Assembly (NCBI RefSeq): GCF_000236565.1
Contig: NZ_AHAM01000204.1
Coordinates: 41,159 to 105,158, forward strand
DNA from: Mesorhizobium alhagi CCNWXJ12-2
GTDB taxonomy: Bacteria > Pseudomonadota > Alphaproteobacteria > Rhizobiales > Rhizobiaceae
DNA length: 64,000 nt
Reading direction: 5' to 3'
Shown piece by piece: positions 55,691 through 64,000 of the stretch; position 1 is the first letter of the stretch; every line of letters begins with the position of its first letter. The notes under the pieces were generated by a model. It was not told where the DNA came from. It saw only the letters and a program-made list of their open reading frames with translations, and did not search any database. The position numbers and the translations under genes were made by a program.

Positions 55691-56122
55691 ATGAGTGAAC
55701 CGGCCACCTTGATCTTCCGAGCCTCTCTTCGCGCCCGGCTTTATCGGGACATCGAGGTGTCGAGTTCGAGCACGCTAGCGGATCTGGCCGAGGCCATCGT
55801 AGCGGCATTTGGATTCGATATGGACCACGCCTACGGCTTCTATTCAAAGCTGACGGGAAAGCTGTTCGACTCGCCCCGGCGATTCGAACTCTTCGCCGAC
55901 ATGGAGGGGAGCGGCTCTCGCAGCGTGAAGGGCACGCGTGTCACCACAGCCTTCCAGAAGGTGGGCTCGGCAATGACCTTCTTGTATGACTACGGTGACG
56001 AGTGGCGCTTCCGCGCTGAAGTTATTGGAACAGGGCAGGCGCTACCCGGTGCCAATTACCCGAGGATCGTCAGCAAGATCGGCAAGGCTCCCCGGCAGTA
56101 CCCGGATATCGACGACGCGTAA
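55691..56122 (+). CDS. Plasmid pRiA4b ORF-3-like protein
   Basis: This 143-residue protein has TLIFRASLRARLYRDIEV, LADLAEAIVAAFGFDMDHAY and MTFLYDYGDEWRFRAEVI. This is the pRiA4b ORF-3/IS1096 TnpR-like fold found beside plasmid and IS genes. Function unknown. It is a little shorter than the ~180-200 usual. ATG 55691 follows the IS66 remnant closely; no good ribosome site. Confidence 0.75.
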   Translation: MSEPATLIFRASLRARLYRDIEVSSSSTLADLAEAIVAAFGFDMDHAYGFYSKLTGKLFDSPRRFELFADMEGSGSRSVKGTRVTTAFQKVGSAMTFLYDYGDEWRFRAEVIGTGQALPGANYPRIVSKIGKAPRQYPDIDDA

Positions 56123-56267
56123 CGACGCGCCGTGTCGCATCGAGAGGGCGAGGGGGCTGGGCAATTACCTATGATGCGTCGACTGCTGTCGACCCCAGAC
56201 GATCCTGCACCGGCATACGCGTCTCAGCTTGGTTGCGATTGGACGACCCAACCGGGCCCGGTTGCGT

Positions 56268-56351
56268 TGTCCGATGTCGGACATGCGACATAGCAGTGTT
56301 AATGCCATCGTATTGTTTATACACGATTTTTCCCTTTGGCACGGGGCGTGC
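56268..56351 (+). promoter_or_regulatory. Third NifA-type promoter: overlapping NifA sites and sigma-54 element
   Basis: TGT-N10-ACA occurs twice, overlapping, at 56268-56283 and 56275-56290. TGGCAC-N5-GTGC follows at 56337-56351, about 50 bases on. It resembles the promoters in repeat copies 1 and 2 (TTTGGCACGG in common with copy 2) but is more diverged. Downstream lie a broken panB-like piece and the peroxidase gene. Confidence 0.72.
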
Positions 56352-56559
56352 TTGGCTATCCGCAAACGTGTCATGGACTGAGGAGAAAGGCCTTGTCGCA
56401 AAATGATCGGCAACGTCTATCCGGCATGGGTGTGCTCTCGTTTCAGGGAGCTTGCCAATCGAAAAAGTGCCTTCAAGACCTGCCGACTACCTCAGCCGGA
56501 ATACTGCGATGATCACCAGGGCCTGGGCTGCGGCGATACCTGCGATTCACGGTATCTTC

Positions 56560-56721
56560 TCTCGTGCGACCTGCTCGGCCCGAACGGGGCATTGTCCCGG
56601 CACTCCAAGAAATACGCGGAGTTCACCGCTCTCGAGGCCGAATTGGAGAAAGCGCACAGCCCCGTTTCGGGCGTTTTCCGAGGACGTCGCCAAGGGTGCC
56701 TATCCGGGCGCCAATCACTAG
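56560..56721 (+). pseudogene. Possible panB C-terminal remnant
   Basis: DLLGPNGALSRHSKKYAEF in one frame and AFSEDVAKGAYPGANH in the next resemble the end of ketopantoate hydroxymethyltransferase (HDLLGL...P.HxxKYAE ... YxxDVxxGxFP). Pantothenate genes are known from Mesorhizobium symbiosis islands. The match is short and frameshifted. Confidence 0.35.
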
Positions 56722-56998
56722 GCGGGATATGGATGATGCCGTTGGAGTGCTTCCTCACCCGTAAATATTTCGAGGTGACCTACGGCGACGGCCTCATCCC
56801 CTTCGACACGTGGTTTGGCACCTCCCACGACGGAAGGGCTGAGAGCGAAACCGGATGCAGGCCCGCTACGAGAAGAAGAAAACCCGCATGTATGCCAAGA
56901 CGAAAGCAAAAGCGCGGACCTGGCCCCCTGCCCACAAAGCAGGGCAATCTAAATTCCCGAAAAAGGGAAGTTCCGTGCACGGCGCAGGGAGATCATTA

Positions 56999-58054
56999 TT
57001 GAAAATCCTATTCAGTACGATGGCTGTCCCCTTGCTGGCAGCCACCGCTTTTGCTGCGGATTCGATCCCCGCAGACCTCAGAGAAACGGCATTGGCCACT
57101 TTCAAGGCTTTGCCCTCCACCACGCCGGCAGTCGCTAACAACCCGATCACACCGGAGAAGATCGCCCTCGGCAAGGCACTGTTCTTCGATCCACGCGTCT
57201 CGGCGTCAGGCGTCGTCTCGTGCAACTCGTGCCACAACTTGGCCACCGGGGGCGACGACAATCTTGAAACCTCGATAGGCCATGGTTGGCAGAAGGGACC
57301 GCGCAACGCGCCGACGGTACTGAACGCCATCTTCAACATCACGCAGTTCTGGGATGGTCGCGCCGAAGACCTGAAGGCTCAGGCCAAGGGACCGGTCCAA
57401 GCGGGTGTCGAAATGGCCAACACACCGGGTCAACTCGTCGCCACGCTCAAGTCGATGCCGCAATATGTCGGCTGGTTCAATGCAGCTTTCCCGGGTGAAG
57501 CCGATCGCGTCACCTTCGACAACTTCGCCAAGGCAATTGAAGCCTTTGAGGCGACACTGGTCACGCCGGCCCCCTTCGATGCCTTCCTCAATGGCGATGA
57601 CGCCGCCATGACCTCCGAACAGAAGCAGGGCCTGACGCTTTTCATGGACAAAGGCTGCTCGTCCTGCCATGGCGGAACCAACGTTGGTGGGGAAGGCTAT
57701 CACCCATTCGGCGTTGTCAAGAAGCCCAACGCCGACATCCTGCCGGAAAAAGACAAGGGCCGCTTTGCCGTCACCCATGCAGCCGAGGATTCCTATGTTT
57801 TCCGCGCCGCGCCGCTGCGCAACGTCGCACTCACCGCGCCTTACTTTCATTCGGGCAAGGTTCGGAATCTGAAACAGGCCGTCGCCATCATGGGGACCAC
57901 CCAGCTCGGCGAAGAATTGAAGGAAGAAGAAGTGGACCTGCTCGTTGCCTTCCTTAACTCGCTGACCGGAAAGCTGCCGGAAGTCGCCTATCCGGTCTTA
58001 CCCGCCGAAACGGCGACAACGCCTCGACCTGTGTCGCAGATATTAGGAAAATAG
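56999..58054 (+). CDS. Di-haem cytochrome c peroxidase (CcpA/MauG family)
   Basis: This is a ~351-residue periplasmic enzyme that reduces H2O2 with electrons from cytochrome c. It has two haem sites, CNSCH near residue 78 and CSSCH near 220, both in family context (GKALFFDPRVSASGVVSCNS; APLRNVALTAPYFHSG). TTG 56999 was chosen: GGGAG lies eight bases before it and it starts a clean signal peptide (MKILFSTMAVPLLAATAFA). Upstream GTG 56975 and ATG 56855 would add residues without signal character. Bacteroid respiration generates H2O2, so nif-linked expression would make sense. Confidence 0.9.
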   Translation: MKILFSTMAVPLLAATAFAADSIPADLRETALATFKALPSTTPAVANNPITPEKIALGKALFFDPRVSASGVVSCNSCHNLATGGDDNLETSIGHGWQKGPRNAPTVLNAIFNITQFWDGRAEDLKAQAKGPVQAGVEMANTPGQLVATLKSMPQYVGWFNAAFPGEADRVTFDNFAKAIEAFEATLVTPAPFDAFLNGDDAAMTSEQKQGLTLFMDKGCSSCHGGTNVGGEGYHPFGVVKKPNADILPEKDKGRFAVTHAAEDSYVFRAAPLRNVALTAPYFHSGKVRNLKQAVAIMGTTQLGEELKEEEVDLLVAFLNSLTGKLPEVAYPVLPAETATTPRPVSQILGK

Positions 58055-58697
58055 ATGGCCGGAGCTGGTTACGGAAGGTCGCGATCAAGAATGATTGCGA
58101 CGATGCCGACAAGATCTTCCCGCAGGCAGGCCTAGGCATTTCCAATGGCGGTGGCAGGTGCGTCGAGCTCGGGGGATCGAGGCTTCTGTCTCCCATTTAC
58201 CTGGAGCAATTCGTCACCGCGCACACGCGTAGGCCCTTTTCGCCGAGGCTATTTCCCGCTCCGCGGTGACTTCGCGCCTTCTGCGGGAGTTTCAGGTTCA
58301 AGATCCCGCATCAGCACCGCAGAACTTCCTTTTTTCCTAGATCGGGCGCAACGAAATACATTTCGCTGCACGTGTCGCGAAAACAGAACGGACCACGCAC
58401 GGCTCCCCATCCAGAGGTGGCTTAAAACGGTTCGTGTCGATCTTCTCAGCCTCGCCAAGTCACTTTGTTCGGACTGATTGCCGGTGAGCTGGTTGCTATG
58501 GAGGCTTCCGATCTCAAGCTGCGCTCCAGATGGCATATGCACCTGGATGGATGTCTGCTTTTCCGCGGATTGCGTCAACGCTGCGTGCCGCCTCGGTGAT
58601 TTTCCTCTCCGGCCATCTGGACAACGACCCGCTGGCTCCGGATTCGGAGGTAAGATTCATGTTTCACCACAAGCGGCACTCTACTGGGAGGCCCCGA
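58055..58697. other. Gap between peroxidase and the XopP-like gene (convergent ends)
   Basis: No gene was identified; short frames lack starts and family resemblance. Both flanking genes end here. Confidence 0.5.
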
Positions 58698-61145
58698 CTA
58701 CATCCCCTGTCGAGCAGCCTGTGTCGACCGGTGCTCCGCCTCAGCAAGCGGATGGCGTGGGTGGCCGCTAAGCCCTGCGGTCAACAAGGACTTACAGAAC
58801 GCAGGGGTGAGCTTGCCGCGGTGGATTACGACGTTCTCATGACCGATCGCAGCCCGGGCGTCCTGCCACTGCCGATTGTGGCCGCGCTGTTCATTGGATT
58901 TGACGTGGCAAGCGGCGAAGGCGGCGTCATCCAGCGTTGCCAACTGGCCCGCATGTACCGGCCGCTTCGTATGGATGTGCACCCACATCGGATTCGGCAT
59001 TGCCCCATTGCGCAGCGCCTTGGGTTGCAGCCTGATCTCGAACAGCGCCCCTGGCTCCCCCTTCAACGCGCGCGGTCGATCCGCAGGCGTCAACTCCTTG
59101 GCCTCCCGCAAGTGTTCCAGGTACTTCTGCGACGGAAATGCGTAGGTCTTCATGCAATCGATCGCAACAGTGACCTTTCCCTCATTCAAAGCCTTGGCCA
59201 GCCCCCGCGCCTCGGACAACATCACCGTGAGCCGGACTGATTTGTCGTGCACTTCGCGCACCTGCGCAGGCGTGAGCAGGCCGCGTCGACGAGGCTCCTC
59301 CAACGCGTCTAGACAGGCCTGCATCTCGGCGGCCTGGGCCTGCAGGCGATCGACCACAGTGCCCACTACGTGATCGGCGTCCTCGGGTTTCATCTGGCGC
59401 GCTTGCGAGACGGTCCTTTGCTGACCAGCCAGATCGAACCGCAAAAGTTCGTCCAACCGCTTGAGCAGTGGCGTCAACGCCTGCATCGACGGCGGTGCCT
59501 GCCAGATTGCCAAGTGTGCCGCCGCCGCTGAAGCACTCGCATGCGCCTCATTCGCGCTCACGAGCTTCTTCGTACCCAGATCCGAGCGCACGAGAACCTT
59601 GGCTGCGGGTGCCGTGTCGCCGTCGTTCGCAGCGACTTGCGGCGCGGGCCGCCCGGCGGCCGAAGTCCCGGCGCCAGCGGCCGGCTTGCTCTTGCCTTTC
59701 CCTTTCCTGCGCGCTGCGGTGCCTTCGGCCATTGCAGCCTTGCCGGCAGTGTTGGCCGTTATCGCAGCGCCCGCGTCGGCCGGCGTTGCAATGATTGCGG
59801 GCGTCTTCGGCTGCAGCGCCAGGAGGCGCATGACATCGTGCGCAGTGATCCACGCGTCGTCCACGGTCTGGCCCAACAGTTCCAGTGGGAGGCCGGCACC
59901 TGTTCGGTCATCGCCTAGCTTGGCAACCATGTCATGCAACGCCAATCCAAATTCCGAAAGCCGCTCCATGACTCCTTCCAGAACGGCGCAGTGCTCCGTG
60001 TCGAGTGGGCGCCCTTCGCGGCGAAGAACAGCGTCATACGTCGAGATAAATGCCGGAAAAACGTCGCCGATGAAGGTTCCCAGCAGACGCACCCGCCCGT
60101 TCTCACCGATGAGGGTCTCTCTCACGGCTGCTTCGAACGTGCTCGCCAGCGGCTCAATCTCGACCTCCGCGAGAGCGACACGCGATTGCAGCTGCATGAC
60201 CTTCGTGTACAGTGCCCAGCCGGTGTGCAGCCGCAGCGCGGCCTCGTCGCGCCGCCGCATCTCTGCCGTTGTACTTGGTATGTTGACAGTGGCGGCGCAG
60301 GCCGACCGCGTCCATTCGCAGCGCCGAGCTTTTTTTTCCCACCACTCCATGCAGGCGACATGGTGCTTCGCCACACTGGACACCACCCGTCTCATCTGGT
60401 CGGGGGGCGTGTTGGATCGGGGAATGCGGTGGAGCACGATGGCCGCGCGCATCCTGCCCTTTTCCAAGGCGTCGATAGTGTCGGCGGCCAATTGGTTGCA
60501 TTGGTCCGCCGCATCGAGCACGACGTCGCGGTATTGACGCGCCTCATCGTCGGACAGAATGCTCCGCGCCACAGCCGGCGGCAGACTCGCGTAGTGGTCC
60601 AGAACTGTTAAGCCTGCCTTGACGAACCGATCGGCCAGCTCTTGCCCCTCCTCCGGGGTCCGGGCTTGCGCGGCCGCATCACGGCAAGCGTCAAGTTCCT
60701 CAAGCAGGCCGTGCATTCGTCGCTTGGCTGCGTTGTTTTCTTCGCCTGTCGAGGAAATGGGGACTGCCACACCCGAGGTTGGCGGCTGGCTGGCGACCGG
60801 CGCCGCGTCTCCACCTTCCGACACTGAGGGAGAACCGCGCCTCCGCGCAGTGACTGCACGTGGCGCAGCGGCTGCACGTGGTGCAGCGCCCAGGTTTCGG
60901 TCTGCGCCAACGGAGGGACTGGAAGACCTGTCGCCAAGGGCATCATCGGCACCGCGCGCAATGTGAGCTGAGGACGCCCCTCTTTCTAGAGCCACAGAAC
61001 GCATCCGCTCCACGACGGAATCGAACGATTGACTGCCTTCCCCAGGGGCTAGACTTGATTGCGAGTGCGAACTGTTCGGTCCCCACATGCTGTCGGCCCC
61101 ACCATTCCCAGTACGCGATCTCCCAGATCGGCCAATGCCCGTCAT
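58698..61145 (-). CDS. Putative type III effector, XopP/HLK (RipH)-like
   Basis: This 815-residue protein has a Ser/Ala-rich N-terminus (SSHSQSSLAPGEGSQSFDSV), typical of type III secretion signals. A largely helical body follows, then an Ala/Lys-rich linker (~490-545) and a conserved C-terminal domain with KTYAFPSQKYLEHL, ALFEIRLQPKAL, MWVHIHTKRPVHAGQL and HRGKLTPAFCKSLL. From memory this C-terminal block resembles XopP of Xanthomonas and HLK/RipH of Ralstonia. GGAG lies seven bases before the ATG. No tts box was recognised upstream. The identification is tentative. Confidence 0.6.
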   Translation of the reverse strand: MTGIGRSGRSRTGNGGADSMWGPNSSHSQSSLAPGEGSQSFDSVVERMRSVALERGASSAHIARGADDALGDRSSSPSVGADRNLGAAPRAAAAPRAVTARRRGSPSVSEGGDAAPVASQPPTSGVAVPISSTGEENNAAKRRMHGLLEELDACRDAAAQARTPEEGQELADRFVKAGLTVLDHYASLPPAVARSILSDDEARQYRDVVLDAADQCNQLAADTIDALEKGRMRAAIVLHRIPRSNTPPDQMRRVVSSVAKHHVACMEWWEKKARRCEWTRSACAATVNIPSTTAEMRRRDEAALRLHTGWALYTKVMQLQSRVALAEVEIEPLASTFEAAVRETLIGENGRVRLLGTFIGDVFPAFISTYDAVLRREGRPLDTEHCAVLEGVMERLSEFGLALHDMVAKLGDDRTGAGLPLELLGQTVDDAWITAHDVMRLLALQPKTPAIIATPADAGAAITANTAGKAAMAEGTAARRKGKGKSKPAAGAGTSAAGRPAPQVAANDGDTAPAAKVLVRSDLGTKKLVSANEAHASASAAAAHLAIWQAPPSMQALTPLLKRLDELLRFDLAGQQRTVSQARQMKPEDADHVVGTVVDRLQAQAAEMQACLDALEEPRRRGLLTPAQVREVHDKSVRLTVMLSEARGLAKALNEGKVTVAIDCMKTYAFPSQKYLEHLREAKELTPADRPRALKGEPGALFEIRLQPKALRNGAMPNPMWVHIHTKRPVHAGQLATLDDAAFAACHVKSNEQRGHNRQWQDARAAIGHENVVIHRGKLTPAFCKSLLTAGLSGHPRHPLAEAEHRSTQAARQGM

Positions 61146-61892
61146 ATTCCATCTCCGATATAGGCGAGAATGCGCCGCCTATAGTGGGGGCGGCAGATGT
61201 CGCTCAGCCGTGGTATCAGGGCTTTAGCGTATAAGTGCAGTCGCCCAGATGGCGTATGGCGTCTGAGGACCCGCGGCATGTTTTCGTCAACCGTTCACGG
61301 TAGGCCCGGACCCACGACGGCGTGGCCAATCCTGGCCAAAGTACACGTCAGCAGCAGCCCAAGATCGGCCGAGACACTCGCACGCGATCGCATCACGCCG
61401 CACTCGCCGTCATCGGTTTTTGCAGAGACAAAGGGGAGATTTTATTTGCAAGCTGCCATTCACCGGCACTGTTTTTCGTCCACTTACGCCGAAGATGAGC
61501 TGCGTGTGGAACCTCCTCCGGCAAAATGCATCTGGGCAAACATGTTCGCGAACCTTTGGCTTCCTGCATCCGTTTGCCCGGCGGCTCCCGACTGATTCGT
61601 TTCGTCAGCCTCGCCATTGCGCGTATAGTGGACATGGGACGAGCCACCAATTCGACCATACATGATGATTCGCACTCCTGCGGTTTCCATGGGTTCAGGC
61701 GGGTGAGGCGCGGCAGGCCTAGATAGACCGCTTGGCTGACGAATAGCTGACGAAGGCGTTCTCCCGGACGCGCAAAGAAAATCCGGCCTGGCTCAAGCGT
61801 TAACAATTAATAAAATCAGGCTGCGGCCTCCACCGACCGGCGACGGCCGCAGGTCAGGCGGCCGCCTGGGCCTGCGGTCGGGCGCTGTCACG
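61146..61892. other. Upstream region of the XopP-like gene
   Basis: It must hold that gene's promoter (minus strand). I searched both strands by eye for a tts box and found none. A minus-strand frame at 61393-61806 is open but unrecognised. Confidence 0.45.
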
Positions 61893-62465
61893 TCATCTGT
61901 GGAGCGTTTGAGCAAGCTGGGACGAAGAGATTACGGAAGATTGAGAAGATCGAGACGAAGCGCTGCAGGCTTCCCGGCGAACGAAAGCTTGCATCGTCCA
62001 CTCCCTTTTTCGCAGCGGCACGTGGGAATTCTCGGCCCTGTTGTTGAGGCCCCTGTGCGCGCGGTGCTCGACATCCGGCATGACCTGCCGTTTCGCCGCT
62101 CCATAGGCGCGTAGCTTGTCGGTGATGATGCGCTTTGTGCCGGACCATGTTTCTTCAGCAGCCTGGTGAAGGCGCCTGGCGTCCTTGGTCTTGCGGCGGC
62201 TCCGGACGATCTCTTCGAGAACATATCGGTCCTGATCGCAGCCCGCCAACCAATGTCCCTTGCCGCGATGGTGATGACGACTTCGTCCAGGTGCCAACAT
62301 CATCGGGGCTGGGCCGCTTCCTGCGCAGTCGTCGAACGTGCGTGGGCCGAACTTCTTTCCCCACCGGGGGATCGTTTCATAGGAGACTACGATCCCACGC
62401 TCCAGAAGCATTTCCTCGGCCAGGCGCAGGCCCAAAGGGAATAGGTAATAAAGCCACACCGCATG
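61893..62465 (-). pseudogene. IS6-family transposase, frameshifted
   Basis: The minus strand reads LRLAEEMLLERGIVVSYETI and RWGKKFGP, then in another frame DQDRYVLEEIVRSRRKTKDA, then RRIITDKLRAYGAAKRQVMP and HRGLNNRAENSHVPLRKRE. These are the DDE-domain blocks of IS6/IS26-type transposases in order, interrupted by frameshifts. Confidence 0.8.
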
Positions 62466-63101
62466 GGCGATGATCTCGGCGCGAAAGCGGTGGCGTTAAT
62501 AGCTGATGTGCATCAACCGGCGTCTACCCAGAGCCTCCTCACAAGAAGTACCGTGGCAACGCCTTTGTTTCAGCGCGAGAGCAGTGCGCTCTTTTGATGC
62601 GGTCGGCTGCCGATTCCCGAATAGGCGACCCGGGTCGGCCAATACCGGTCATGATCTACCGCCGACGCAGACGAGGTGCGGTATCCTTAGTGTTGTCGGT
62701 CATCATAGACGCTGGGCCGTCGAGCGCTCCCTGGCCTAGTATGATGAACCGCAACCGCCGCCTCTCCTCGCGGCCACCGTCGATTCCGGCGTGGCCCTCT
62801 GCCTGATGTCCACGATCCCCATCAACGGAGCGTGAGCTTCCGAGCAGCTGACGAGTTTTGGAAGGATGGCAATGATTCATTGGAACCGTGTTTTTCTCCC
62901 CGAAGCTTCGTCGGTGCCTTCGCGCAGCTTAGACGACGCCCATCTTTCAAGGTCACGACAGTTGATCCGGCCTGCAGTAGAAGCGCACCGCCTTCACCAC
63001 ACCTCGCGGCGAAAATGACGCCAGGAAAGAATCTGCCTCAACAAGGGAGGTCAGATCGCCGCAACCGTGATTTTGCGACAGCGCCGTTTATTTACTGAGA
63101 C
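62466..63101. other. Gap before the nopC-like operon
   Basis: I see no supportable gene. The right end runs into the tts box. Confidence 0.45.
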
Positions 63102-63131
63102 TCGTCAGCTTGTCGAAAGCTGGCGGCTATA
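63102..63131 (+). promoter_or_regulatory. tts box of the nopC/nopA-like operon
   Basis: TCGTCAGCTTGTCGAAAGCT at 63102-63121 followed by GGCGGCTATA is an almost perfect TtsI-binding box. It lies 72 bases before the nopC-like start and points the same way. It is the best regulatory evidence that the right end of the window enters a type III secretion locus. Confidence 0.93.
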
Positions 63132-63203
63132 GCTTGAGGATGTGGATGCCTGCACGGCGTCACCGCCCGATGACAAAAATGAAGATAAACGCCGGAGAAC
63201 CTG

Positions 63204-63554
63204 ATGGTCGCAGCAATTGGAAGTGGAGTTGGCGGCGTCGGCGTTTCCTTGGCCCGTTCGGGGGGGCATGGACATTCGAGTGGACAACCCTCGCACGCAT
63301 CCGGCAGACCTTCTGATCACAACAAGCCGGCTGATCAGAGCAAGCCGGCTGATCAGAGGAGGCCGGCTGATCAGAACGGGCCGGTTAGCAGGCGGGATCG
63401 GGCGGATATTCCGACCAATTCTGGCGATGGCTCGCAAGTCGTGTCTGAAGAAGAATACTTCCAACTGGTTCTCACTGCCGTTGCGTGCACCATTATGAGC
63501 GAAGTCATGGCTGAAACCGAGGACGCTATGGCAGAAACTGAAGAGGATGCCTGA
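63204..63554 (+). CDS. NopC-like type III secreted protein
   Basis: This 116-residue protein has a Gly/Ser-rich start, a four-fold 6-residue repeat of the form KPADQS/R, and a hydrophobic then acidic C-terminus (FQLVLTAVACTIMSEVMAE). The position (tts box, this gene, then a nopA-like gene) equals nopC-nopA in Sinorhizobium fredii and NGR234. GGAGAA precedes ATG 63204. The repeat region makes it longer than usual NopC. Call rests on order and the C-terminal segment. Confidence 0.58.
   Translation: MVAAIGSGVGGVGVSLARSGGHGHSSGQPSHASGRPSDHNKPADQSKPADQRRPADQNGPVSRRDRADIPTNSGDGSQVVSEEEYFQLVLTAVACTIMSEVMAETEDAMAETEEDA
63306..63377 (+). repeat. Four 18-bp tandem repeats in the nopC-like gene
   Basis: Units of AAGCCGGCTGATCAGAGC type start at 63306 (diverged), 63324, 63342 and 63360. 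They encode KPADQS, KPADQR, RPADQN and a degenerate first unit. Being multiples of three, they can expand without breaking the frame. Confidence 0.85.
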
Positions 63555-63625
63555 CGCTGGATGGTCCTCGTCAGGAGGTAGCGTGCCGTTGATGGCGGCA
63601 CAAGTCGAACAGAAAGGGAAACAAT

Positions 63626-63853
63626 ATGCCTAATCTCATCGGTGGAGTTGGTACCGCTGCTAGTGTGGCTGGTACTGCTGCTTCGGTTGCGGGAACCGCA
63701 GCCGCCAGAGGCGCCGGGGCTGGTGCGTTCCAGTCGCAGATCGCGGATCTAGCGGCGGTTAGCGCGGAGGCCACGGCTAGGAGTATGCAGCTGCGCACCG
63801 TTACGATGCAGCTCCAGACAATCAAGAAGGCGGCCGACGAACGCGTCCAGTAA
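63626..63853 (+). CDS. NopA-like type III pilus/needle subunit
   Basis: This is a 75-residue protein with repeated GTAASVAGTAASVAGTAA at the N-terminus and a helical C-terminus (TVTMQLQTIKKAADERVQ). Size and position after the nopC-like gene fit NopA, the main pilus protein of rhizobial type III systems. AGAAAGGGAAAC precedes ATG 63626. It is cotranscribed from the tts box at 63102. Confidence 0.6.
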   Translation: MPNLIGGVGTAASVAGTAASVAGTAAARGAGAGAFQSQIADLAAVSAEATARSMQLRTVTMQLQTIKKAADERVQ

Positions 63854-63915
63854 TGTCGGAAGCGGGGCTCAGGTAGCCTCGATCGCGTCCCTTGGCGGCG
63901 CGATGTGGAGCCGAA

Positions 63916-64000
63916 ATGAGCCGCACGGCAATTGCCGTGCGGCTTCTCTCCTTTGTCGGAAGATCATCCTTGAATGACGCTGTTTCCCTACCTTTCGAAG
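63916..64000 (+). CDS. Start of a further type III locus gene, cut by the window edge
   Basis: From ATG 63916 (GGAG upstream at 63907) a frame beginning MSRTAIAVRLLSFVGRSSLN stays open to the end of the window. In known rhizobial loci nopA is followed by y4yQ and rhcC2, so y4yQ is possible. The first bases form a palindrome, so the stretch may instead be a terminator and not coding. Confidence 0.35.
   Translation, partial: MSRTAIAVRLLSFVGRSSLNDAVSLPFE
63920..63943. terminator. Perfect 24-bp palindrome after the nopA-like gene
   Basis: GCCGCACGGCAA is followed by its exact reverse complement TTGCCGTGCGGC and then a pyrimidine run TTCTCTCCTTT. It could end or attenuate the nopC-nopA transcript, raising nopA over distal genes. 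It overlaps the possible start of the next gene. Confidence 0.55.

Noticed and set aside
59461..60537. A 358-codon plus-strand frame opposite the XopP-like gene
   Set aside because: It is the antisense shadow of a G+C-rich coding region and has no recognisable motif.
61146..61420. Possible tts box before the XopP-like gene
   Set aside because: The best stretch shares only scattered bases and the final CTATA with the box at 63102; the GTCAGCTT and CGAAAGCT halves are missing.

Overview
The window looks like a symbiosis region (island or symbiotic plasmid) of a rhizobium in the order Hyphomicrobiales. A Mesorhizobium-like host is my guess and cannot be proven from this window. Reasons: a complete uptake-hydrogenase (hup/hyp) cluster with sigma-54 promoters; two tts boxes, one before a NopD-like SUMO-protease effector and one before nopC/nopA-like type III secretion genes; three NifA-type promoters; a SyrB-family protein; a fragment of a glmS/nodM gene; and many decayed insertion sequences.

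Layout. 1-3776: a large effector-like protein with an RNA-polymerase-like DFDGD motif and a C-terminal shikimate-kinase domain. 4068-23968: hydrogenase cluster in one direction, hupSLEC, then a terminator and a second sigma-54 promoter, then hupDFGHIJK-hypABCDE-hypX-hoxA, a frameshifted hoxJ kinase, a small hupU::hupV deletion fusion, and hypF. 24209-28327: ietA-ietS (AAA ATPase plus subtilase; plasmid stability/antiphage family) with a third small DUF3223 gene. 28328-32424: decayed ground with an AbiEii toxin pseudogene, a SyrB-like gene, a DUF982 gene and a small membrane protein. 32435-37302: phasin and metH, the latter behind a perfect 18-bp palindrome of the SahR type. 37303-41890: orphan gene, recombinase and glmS/nodM remnants, a yhaV/prlF toxin-antitoxin pair, IS66 and phage-terminase remnants. 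41976-44766: paired M16 peptidases. 45540-50983: two copies of a NifA/sigma-54 promoter repeat flanking a tts-box-driven NopD-like effector with seven 36-residue repeats, then an SMR-type membrane protein. 51363-56122: autotransporter, IS630, Fic and IS66 remnants around an OafA-type acyltransferase and a pRiA4b ORF-3-like gene. 56268-58054: a third NifA promoter, a broken panB-like piece and a di-haem cytochrome c peroxidase. 58698-61145 (minus): a putative XopP/HLK-like effector. 61893-62465: IS6 remnant. 63102-64000: tts box, nopC-like, nopA-like and the start of another gene.

How it fits together. HupSL oxidises H2 released by nitrogenase and HupC passes electrons to the quinone pool. HupD-K and HypA-F/X build the [NiFe] site, and HupE probably imports nickel. 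The H2-sensing branch (HoxJ kinase plus HupUV sensor) has been destroyed while HoxA survives, so hydrogenase expression is probably tied to sigma-54 activators during nitrogen fixation and no longer to H2. The three effector-like proteins and nopC/nopA point to a type III secretion locus continuing to the right of the window. All calls come from reading the sequence and from family knowledge; no database search was run.
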